5,344 bases of DNA from an uncultured bacterium. GTDB taxonomy: Bacteria; Gemmatimonadota; Gemmatimonadetes; Longimicrobiales; RSA9. Both the position numbers and the translations under genes were made by a program. The stretch lies in contig CALKIP010000202.1 in the NCBI GenBank assembly GCA_937995995.1, forward strand, positions 1 to 5,344. Direction: 5' to 3'. The notes beneath the pieces were generated by a model. The model did not search any database. It saw only the letters and a program-made list of their open reading frames with translations, and was not told the DNA's origin. This document shows, in pieces, positions 1 to 4,729 of this stretch (position 1 is the stretch's first letter; each line of letters opens with the position of its first letter).

Positions 1-1
1 G

Positions 2-1156
2 CCGGTCCGTTGGGCGTGGGCGGGAGCGCTCGCGGGGTCGGTGCTCGTTCCGCTGGCGGCGTGGCTGCGGCCGGCCACGCCGGTGTCGGCGCTCGATGCG
101 CCCGGTCCCGTGGGCGTGCTGGAAGTGCTGCCTGCACTCGAGTTCGCGACCCCGGCGGCGTCGCCGGGTCTGGCCCGTGTGCTCGCACTCGCGTGGCTAC
201 TCCTCTCCGCGTCGCTCCTGGTCGTGGTCGCGAGGACGCACGTACGGTTGCGCGCTGAGCGTCGTCGGTGGCAGGTGAGGGAGATCGGCGGGGTGCCTGT
301 CTACCTGTCCCGCGACGTCGGTCCCGCGGCGCTCGGCTTTTTTCGCGGCGTGATCGTCGTTCCCGAGTGGACGCTGGGTCTGGAGACGCATCTGCTCGAG
401 CTCATGGTGCTGCACGAGCGAGAGCACCTTCGTGCGGGCGATCCGCGGTTGCTCTGGCTGGGTCTCGCGGCCGCGGTGGCGCAGCCGTGGAATCCGGTGG
501 TGTGGTGGCAGCTTCGGCGCCTGCGGCTGGCGATCGAGTTCGACTGCGACGCACGGGTTCTGCGCCGTGAGCCCGATGCCCGTGAGTACGGCGCACTGCT
601 GCTGGAAGTCGGCCGCCGGCACCTCGGTATCGGGGTGGCGGCCGCCGCACTCTCCGAGCCTCAATCGTTCCTGGAAAGGAGGATACGCATGATGCTGCGA
701 CCGAAGACTCGGGGTGGCTGGCTGCGCGCGTCGGGGTTCGGCCTTGCGACGCTCGCACTCGTGGTGCTGGCGTGCGAGACGCCCGAGCCGTCCGGCGGCG
801 TACTCGACGATCCGGCCGCGGTCGTCGCGCCGTCGGACGGCTACGTGCCGTTCACACCCGGGATGATGCAACCGACACTCACCAACGTGAGCGGCATTGT
901 CCAGGCACTCGAGGCGAACTATCCGCCGCTGCTGCGTGAGGCCGGGATCGGCGGCACGGTGCTCGTGAGTTTGTGGATCGACGATTCAGGCGTTGTGATG
1001 CGCCAGGAGATGACGCAGAGCAGCGGCTACCCCGCACTGGATCAGGCGGCGGTGAAGGTTGCCGGAATGATGGAATTCTCGCCGGCCCGCAACGACGGCA
1101 AGCCGGTGCCGGTGATGGTGCAGATTCCGATCTCGTTCCGCACCGCGGTGGACTGA
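2..1156 (+). CDS. M56 (BlaR1-like) membrane zinc metallopeptidase fused to a TonB C-terminal domain, 5'-partial
   Basis: The frame is open to the left edge of the window and the first visible residues are already a hydrophobic segment, so the GTG at 41 is probably not the start and the gene is truncated by the window. A second membrane segment is encoded at about 173-229. The zinc-site motif HEREH lies at 413-427, followed by WNPVVWW (488-508) and EFDCD (536-550), which occupies the place of the E-x-x-CD third-ligand motif of M56/BlaR1 peptidases. A further membrane segment (about 725-772) ends in LAC. A linker then leads to a TonB_C-type domain (about 917-1147) with recognisable IGGTVLVSLWIDDSG, SSGYPALDQAA and FSPARNDGKPVPV blocks. 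In the known family, M56 proteins sense a signal and cleave a cytoplasmic repressor of the BlaI/MecI type. No penicillin-binding sensor domain is present here; the periplasmic end is TonB_C instead. The fusion's role is unknown, and a BlaI-like partner may lie upstream. Confidence 0.9.
   Translation, partial: PVRWAWAGALAGSVLVPLAAWLRPATPVSALDAPGPVGVLEVLPALEFATPAASPGLARVLALAWLLLSASLLVVVARTHVRLRAERRRWQVREIGGVPVYLSRDVGPAALGFFRGVIVVPEWTLGLETHLLELMVLHEREHLRAGDPRLLWLGLAAAVAQPWNPVVWWQLRRLRLAIEFDCDARVLRREPDAREYGALLLEVGRRHLGIGVAAAALSEPQSFLERRIRMMLRPKTRGGWLRASGFGLATLALVVLACETPEPSGGVLDDPAAVVAPSDGYVPFTPGMMQPTLTNVSGIVQALEANYPPLLREAGIGGTVLVSLWIDDSGVVMRQEMTQSSGYPALDQAAVKVAGMMEFSPARNDGKPVPVMVQIPISFRTAVD
675..682 (+). 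promoter_or_regulatory. Strong internal Shine-Dalgarno (AAAGGAGG) inside the M56-TonB gene
   Basis: AAAGGAGG sits 6 nt before an in-frame ATG at 689, which is the best ribosome-binding match near any candidate start in this window. In the reading frame these bases encode part of LERRIRMML, which resembles a conserved post-catalytic motif of M56 proteins, so the match could be a by-product of protein conservation. However, the Arg-Arg-Ile is spelled AGG AGG ATA. I saw no other ATA codon in this gene, although single AGG codons do occur elsewhere in it. Confidence 0.5.
689..1156 (+). other. Possible nested in-frame product: 155-aa lipoprotein carrying the TonB-C domain
   Basis: Initiation at the ATG at 689 would give a protein that starts MMLRPKTRGGWLR, continues with a hydrophobic stretch GFGLATLALVVLA and reaches Cys at its residue 29, followed by Glu. 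This is the shape of a lipoprotein signal peptide: a basic n-region, a hydrophobic core and V-L-A-C as lipobox. The remainder is the linker and the complete TonB_C-like domain. In the full-length fusion the same segment serves as the last transmembrane helix. The strong Shine-Dalgarno just upstream supports separate initiation; nothing in the sequence proves it. If real, the gene would make two products, a membrane protease with a tethered TonB-C domain and a free or lipidated TonB-C protein. Confidence 0.4.
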
Positions 1157-1235
1157 GCCCCGATCGAGGGTGAATCGGGTGATGGTCCAGGGACCGCAGT
1201 AGGCTATCGGCTCAGTAGATCGCGGCCGGCAGTCT

Positions 1236-1322
1236 CCGTACGCTTACGCGTACGCCTGCCCCTGCCCAACTTTCTGATGGTTTCGGGCAAGGGCAGGTGT
1301 ACGTGTACGCGTATGCGTAGGG
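1236..1322. repeat. Large imperfect inverted repeat (palindromic element) between convergent genes
   Basis: The left arm (1236-1267) and right arm (1285-1322) can pair over about 29 positions around a 17-nt loop (1268-1284). The paired blocks are TACGC, TACGCGTAC, CCTGCCC and TGCCC. The arms differ by a few mismatches and by a 6-nt insertion (ACGTAC) in the right arm. The right arm alternates purine and pyrimidine without a break from 1297 to 1319. The element lies between the ends of two convergent genes, so it could act as a bidirectional terminator. It has no T-tract, and an interspersed REP/MITE-like palindrome is an equally good reading. Confidence 0.65.
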
Positions 1323-1375
1323 GGCGGGTGGGCGGGCGTGCACCAACGGATCAACGCGACACGCAGCAGAGATAC

Positions 1376-2443
1376 TCACCGCGACACACAGTACAGAAAC
1401 TCATTGACCTCATCCCCACGGTAGGTGCGGCCCGCGCCGTCGGAATCCGAGCGGTAGCGACGGTAGCGGCGTCGGTACTTCCGATAGGTCGACGCACGGC
1501 CGAAGCTGCGGAGCACGCGGGCGATGGTCGTCTCGGGGATGATGCCTTCCGCGTTGTAGCTCATGACGATGTGCTTGCAGCGCGCCGTGGCGACGAGGCG
1601 TTCGAAGGCGTCCTCGCAGCGGCTGAGTCGAGACCAGTCGCTGCGCTTGTCGGCGTCCAGGAGGAGGCCGGTCTTGCCGCGTAGCGTGACGGGGCCGTCG
1701 AACCAGCCCATGGCGATCAGTTCGGGGATGTGGTAGTAGGCCGGGTACTGCCGGGTGTTGTAGGGCGGGTCCAGGTAGAGCAGCTCGAAGGGCTCGTGCT
1801 CGGCCAGGAGCGGGAGCGCGTCGGCGCGGAGTGCACGGCAGCCGGTGCCGGGGACCAGGCGCGGCGGCCGCAGTTGCAGCGCGCGGCGTGCGTTCGGCTG
1901 CCAGCTCTTGATGCATGCCGCGTAGACGCCGGCGGTGTTGGCGACGCGGTCGGCGGCGTCGATCAGCGCCGTGAGGAGGAGGTAGAAGCCGTCGTCATCC
2001 AGTCGCTCCTCGACGCGCCAGCGCTCGAGGGTGGCGCGTGCCGTGTCGATCCGCGCGGCGTTCTCGGGCGTGAAGTACATCCGCTGGTGCCGGCGGCCCT
2101 CGTCGCCCTCGAGGGTGAAGTGCTCGTGGATGAAGCCCGGCTCCGGCTCCAGGCGGTTGAGGTGGGCGACGGCGCCCGCGAGCGTCGGCGGCAGGTCGTC
2201 GAGCTCATCGGCGAGGCCGGTGAAGTGCGGCTCGGCGGAGGTCTGGACGTAGGCGCGAGCGAAGGCGTGGGCGCACTCCATGATGTCGCTGGCGACGACG
2301 CGAAAGCCCCAGCGCTTGAGCGCACTGGCGACGCTCGCCGTGCCGCAGAACGGATCTACGGCGGTGCCGCCCCGTATCCCACGGTCGCGGAGCACGGCGC
2401 GAATGAAGCCGAGCAGCTTGGTCTTGTTGCCAATGTAGCGCAC
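1376..2443 (-). CDS. D12-class N6-adenine-specific DNA methyltransferase
   Basis: A 355-aa enzyme predicted to transfer a methyl group from S-adenosylmethionine to adenine N6 in a specific DNA site. The N-terminus VRYIGNKTKLL is the K/G-containing motif X that opens D12 (MethyltransfD12) enzymes. DPFCGTAS (residues 30-37) is the SAM-binding motif I, and DPPYNTRQY (225-233) is the catalytic motif IV. VMSYNAEGIIP (293-303) and the basic YRKYRRRYRRYRSD followed by NEFLYCV at the C-terminus also fit this family. The approximately 190 residues between motifs I and IV probably include the target-recognition part. The frame stays open upstream to 2794, but the family motif begins right at the GTG at 2443 and an opposite-strand gene occupies the upstream part, so I chose 2443. 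No Shine-Dalgarno precedes it. No restriction endonuclease is visible, so it is an orphan as far as the window shows. Recognition site unknown. Confidence 0.92.
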   Translation of the reverse strand: MRYIGNKTKLLGFIRAVLRDRGIRGGTAVDPFCGTASVASALKRWGFRVVASDIMECAHAFARAYVQTSAEPHFTGLADELDDLPPTLAGAVAHLNRLEPEPGFIHEHFTLEGDEGRRHQRMYFTPENAARIDTARATLERWRVEERLDDDGFYLLLTALIDAADRVANTAGVYAACIKSWQPNARRALQLRPPRLVPGTGCRALRADALPLLAEHEPFELLYLDPPYNTRQYPAYYHIPELIAMGWFDGPVTLRGKTGLLLDADKRSDWSRLSRCEDAFERLVATARCKHIVMSYNAEGIIPETTIARVLRSFGRASTYRKYRRRYRRYRSDSDGAGRTYRGDEVNEFLYCVSR

Positions 2444-2451
2444 GGTTGACG

Positions 2452-2480
2452 AATATAGGCGGGGCGGGCCGGGGCGTCCA
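2452..2480 (-). promoter_or_regulatory. Predicted sigma70-like promoter for the methyltransferase, leaderless or near-leaderless
   Basis: Read on the minus strand: -35 TGGACG (2480-2475), a 17-nt spacer, then -10 TATATT (2457-2452), which matches five of six consensus bases. Only 8 nt separate the -10 box from the GTG start at 2443, so transcription would begin at or within a few bases of the start codon. This fits the absence of a Shine-Dalgarno. The AT-rich box stands out in very GC-rich surroundings. Confidence 0.5.
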
Positions 2481-2515
2481 TCCGGCCGTATTCGAACCCG
2501 CACCCCAAGGCGATC

Positions 2516-2713
2516 ATGGCGACCTATCGAGTGACGATCCGCTACGGCGGATCCGGGAAGCGCTACGAGCTGCTGGACATCGAGGCGCCGGAGCTGCGAG
2601 AGGCACTCCGTCGTGCTGCCGAGCAGGTTCCCGAAGAGGCCGCCTCGACGGCGGATCTGGTGGAGGTGCGGCTCCTGGCGGAGCCGGAGGGGCGAGAGTA
2701 CACGCCGGGGTAG
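2516..2713 (+). CDS. Small conserved-looking hypothetical protein (65 aa)
   Basis: I do not recognise a named family. The protein starts MATYRVTIRYGG, has a strand-like segment (KRYELLDIEA), a helix with regular Glu/Arg/Leu/Ala spacing (about residues 25-44, ELREALRRAAEQVPEEA) and a final strand (DLVEVRLLAEPE), ending in YTPG. This is a plausible compact beta-beta-alpha-beta fold without membrane segments, cysteines or a signal peptide, so it is probably cytoplasmic. A weak AAGG lies 5 nt before the ATG. It is divergent from the methyltransferase gene with 72 bp between the start codons, and the two may share a control region. Its balanced, protein-like composition distinguishes it from the Arg/Ser/Pro-rich translations of other frames here. 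Function unknown. Confidence 0.7.
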   Translation: MATYRVTIRYGGSGKRYELLDIEAPELREALRRAAEQVPEEAASTADLVEVRLLAEPEGREYTPG

Positions 2714-2751
2714 GGCGAACCTCCCAACGGCCTGGCTCCAACCCGAGCCCA

Positions 2752-2822
2752 TCGGCTCTGACCCGATCCCGACTTCGGCTCTGGTCCGAAGCATGGCGGG
2801 GATATTGCTCAGACTCGGAGTC
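2752..2822. repeat. Direct repeat, hairpins and palindrome upstream of the secreted-protein gene
   Basis: TCGGCTCTGACCCGA (2752-2766) is repeated as TCGGCTCTGGTCCGA (2775-2789), 13 of 15 identical with starts 23 bp apart. Each copy contains TCGG/CCGA ends that can pair. Around the second copy the perfect stem CTTCGG/CCGAAG (2773-2778 with 2786-2791) forms. Further on there is an 11-bp palindrome GACTCGGAGTC (2812-2822). The region lies between the 65-aa gene and the secreted-protein gene, so it could be an operator, a structured leader or an end-of-transcript structure. No T-tract is present and the function is undetermined. Confidence 0.4.
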
Positions 2823-2882
2823 GGGCCGCGGCGGACATGTCGGTGGCCCTGTACTCTCGACTGGGGAGGAGCAGACGCCCCG

Positions 2883-3767
2883 ATGCCGCACGATTGGGTC
2901 CCTCACCGGACGCGCCGAAGCACGGCGATCGTCATCTTCTGGCTCATCGCAGTTTCCATTGCGAATCCCCCTCGCGCCGAGGCACAGGCCACACTGAGTG
3001 GCGAGTTGACCGTCCTCAGTGTGAATGCGCTGATCGGCGGGCTCACCTCGGGGCTCGTCTCCGCGGCGCGTGGCGAATCCTTTCTCGACGCGTGTCGTGG
3101 CGGCATCGCCGGTGGATCGCTCCAGTATCTCGGCAAGCGGCTGACGACCGCGTCCGTTCCCGGCGCCGGCCTCGCCGGGCGGCTGATCGGCTCGACCGGC
3201 GCTTCGATGATCCGAAACAGCGCCGGCGGCCGTGGCGCTCTGGATCGGGTGATCGTGGCGGTGGGTCCGATCGTCTTCGACTGGACGACGGTCGCGGACA
3301 GCCAGCGATTGGCGGCACGCCTTCACCTCGGCCGTGCGATCTTCCTGGGCCGGATGATCGCAAACGATGACCTGGAGTTCGACTGGGCGGAGTCGCTTTC
3401 CGCCGGTGCGCCGGTCTTCCGCGCGCCCGGACGGGTGATCCAGGGCACTAACGGGAGCACCGCGGGCGGGCTCGAGCTCTGGGGCGTCATCTCGCTGAGC
3501 GACCGGTCGATCATGCCGCCCCTCGATTACAGTCGCCTCCTGTCGCACGAGCGGGTCCACCTGGTTCAGGACGATTTCCTGAACGTGGCCTGGGCGGACC
3601 CGATCGAGGATCGTCTGATCGAGGCGGTGCCCCACGGCGAGACCATCGTGCGCTACATCGACGTGGGCGGCATGTACATGGTCATCGCGGGGATGCTCAA
3701 CCTCTCGCTGCCGTACGAAGACCGCCCTTGGGAGAACGAGGCGGCGTACATGGAGGAGGGGTGGTGA
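2883..3767 (+). CDS. Secreted protein with glycine-rich region and HExxH (HERVH) motif, putative metallopeptidase-like
   Basis: A 294-aa protein. It opens with a classical signal peptide: basic HRTRR, hydrophobic STAIVIFWLIAVSIA, then PPRAEAQA with likely cleavage after residue 34 or 36, so it is exported. Residues about 48-116 are rich in small residues and glycine (NALIGGLTSGLVSAARG, GGIAGGSLQYLGKR, GAGLAGRLIGSTGASMIRN), suggesting membrane-associated or tightly packed helices. HERVH at 222-226 (3546-3560), within LLSHERVHLVQDD, looks like a zinc-peptidase HExxH helix. WENEAAY (283-289) near the C-terminus could supply a third glutamate ligand. A hydrophobic stretch at 264-276 lies between them. 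The whole has no family name I am sure of, though similar sequences are familiar from Gemmatimonadota. The ATG at 2883 is preceded by GGGAGGA (2864-2870), 12 nt away. The frame is open further upstream, but the signal peptide starts here. Catalytic activity is unproven. Confidence 0.8.
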   Translation: MPHDWVPHRTRRSTAIVIFWLIAVSIANPPRAEAQATLSGELTVLSVNALIGGLTSGLVSAARGESFLDACRGGIAGGSLQYLGKRLTTASVPGAGLAGRLIGSTGASMIRNSAGGRGALDRVIVAVGPIVFDWTTVADSQRLAARLHLGRAIFLGRMIANDDLEFDWAESLSAGAPVFRAPGRVIQGTNGSTAGGLELWGVISLSDRSIMPPLDYSRLLSHERVHLVQDDFLNVAWADPIEDRLIEAVPHGETIVRYIDVGGMYMVIAGMLNLSLPYEDRPWENEAAYMEEGW

Positions 3768-4582
3768 TGAGGCGGCGGGTGGGAGGCCGGCCGCGGCAGC
3801 GTTCGGCGGGCGCCGCGGCTTTCATGCGATACGGGGCGATCCTGGTCGGGCTCCTGCCCGGTGTCTCGGCGATCGGGTGCGGCGAGGTGCGGCTGGTGGA
3901 TCCGCTCGAGACGGACACCGCACTTGAAGGTGCCGTCTTCGAGGTCGTCGCACACGATGCCGGGCACGTCGTCCTCGACTTCCGGGCGCACGCCTACGGC
4001 TTCGAAGTCTTCGAGCACGACATCGCGATCCGTTATCTGGATGCGGGCGAACTCCTCGTCGACGGCCGGCGGGCACGGCGGAATTTCGTTCGCGTCGGTC
4101 AGCCGGAGTACATTCTGCGGACGTCGATCGGCGCGGCGCCGAGCCGGATCGATGTGCAGGTGCACGGCTCCTCTTCGGTTCCGGCGTGCGAGCTAGACCT
4201 GGTCGTCCCCATCGGTACCCTGCCGGATGAGATCGTGATCGGGCGCAGTGATCTGGTGATTCCGCTGCCGACGCTGCCGAAGAATTTCGAGGGTGGGGAG
4301 CGGGTGAGCGCACAGGTTCGGCTCGCGGACCGTGCGGGAAACGTCCGGGAGCGGTGGATCACGCCGACGCGAACGGAATCGGGCACCATGCTGGTGCTGG
4401 GCTCGGAGCTTGTCGCCGGGTTGGCCACGGGGCTGGAGGGTGGGCCGGCGGAGCTGTCGCTCACGATCGAGTGGAGCCGCTCGAGTCGTGGCCCAGGCAA
4501 CGAGTCGCGGTGCGCGCCGTCACTCGTGACGCGTTCGGTGTACGAGGTGGTCCGGCGAGTCCAGCTGCCCGGCGGGCCTTGA
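3767..4582 (+). CDS. Predicted lipoprotein, beta-rich, unknown function
   Basis: A 271-aa protein whose ATG overlaps the stop of the preceding gene (TGATG, 3765-3769), with GGAGGAGG at 3752-3759 giving a strong ribosome site, so the two genes are translationally coupled. The N-terminus is very basic (MRRRVGGRPRQR), then hydrophobic (YGAILVGLLPGVSAIG) up to Cys38, a likely lipidation site (A-I-G-C, slightly off the usual Leu at -3). A second Met at 3824 would give a shorter, more typical signal peptide but has no clear Shine-Dalgarno. The mature part is full of alternating hydrophobic strands, seemingly in two beta-sandwich-like halves (about 48-125 and 160-265), each with V-x-A/L-x-V runs. 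Cys143 and Cys254 (about 4193 and 4526) might form a disulfide. I recognise no family. Its coupling to the secreted HExxH protein suggests a shared envelope task. Confidence 0.78.
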   Translation: MRRRVGGRPRQRSAGAAAFMRYGAILVGLLPGVSAIGCGEVRLVDPLETDTALEGAVFEVVAHDAGHVVLDFRAHAYGFEVFEHDIAIRYLDAGELLVDGRRARRNFVRVGQPEYILRTSIGAAPSRIDVQVHGSSSVPACELDLVVPIGTLPDEIVIGRSDLVIPLPTLPKNFEGGERVSAQVRLADRAGNVRERWITPTRTESGTMLVLGSELVAGLATGLEGGPAELSLTIEWSRSSRGPGNESRCAPSLVTRSVYEVVRRVQLPGGP

Positions 4583-4637
4583 ATACGTGGAAACGTTCCT
4601 GGCGCGGAGCCATCCCCATGTGCGGAGAGGTGCGAAT

Positions 4638-4654
4638 GTCGGGGCACTCCCGAC
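4638..4654. terminator. Short GC hairpin after the lipoprotein gene, weak terminator candidate
   Basis: GTCGGG (4638-4643) pairs perfectly with CCCGAC (4649-4654) around a 5-nt loop. It lies 56 bp after the lipoprotein stop and upstream of waaA. No T-tract follows, so termination is only one possible role. The rest of the 147-bp gap shows no RNA gene or riboswitch that I recognise. Confidence 0.3.
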
Positions 4655-4693
4655 GAAACCCGGCGGGAAGGACTGCCTCGATCCCGGTCCGCC

Positions 4694-4721
4694 TTGTGAG
4701 GGTGGTCGTGCCCAGGATAAG
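4694..4721 (+). promoter_or_regulatory. Possible promoter for waaA, leaderless or short-leader
   Basis: TTGTGA (4694-4699), a 16-nt spacer and GATAAG (4716-4721) each match four of six sigma70 consensus bases. The -10-like box lies 8 nt before the ATG at 4730, the same spacing seen at the methyltransferase start. The overlapping AGGA (4714-4717) could instead be a distant Shine-Dalgarno, 12 nt from the ATG, so the reading is ambiguous. Confidence 0.3.
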
Positions 4722-4729
4722 TTGTTGTC

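Noticed and set aside
1264..1290. Integron attC-like site (GCCCAAC with a GTT further on)
   Set aside because: In attC the RYYYAAC and GTTRRRY boxes are at the outer ends of the palindrome; here they sit next to the loop, the second box does not fit, and no integrase or cassette is visible.
1730..2449. 239-aa open frame on the plus strand
   Set aside because: It is exactly antisense to the methyltransferase, whose motifs are unmistakable; its translation is a low-complexity V/G/A/E-rich shadow typical of high-GC DNA.
2444..2794. N-terminal extension of the methyltransferase by 117 residues
   Set aside because: Family motif X begins right at the GTG at 2443, the extension has no motif, and it would run through the promoter-like boxes and the opposite-strand 65-aa gene.
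2613..2882. N-terminal extension of the secreted protein by 90 residues
   Set aside because: It would bury a clean signal peptide inside the protein and overlap the 65-aa gene; the ATG at 2883 with an upstream GGGAGGA is better.
2514..3635. 373-aa open frame on the minus strand
   Set aside because: It runs opposite to the 65-aa gene and the secreted protein. The translation is rich in Arg, Asp, Pro and Glu without hydrophobic core or motifs, as expected of an antisense shadow.
4583..4729. Riboswitch or small RNA upstream of waaA (GGAGAGG and several G/C-rich blocks)
   Set aside because: Compared by eye with glycine, cobalamin, TPP and c-di-GMP riboswitch cores and with SRP RNA; only short chance matches were found and no conserved core is complete.
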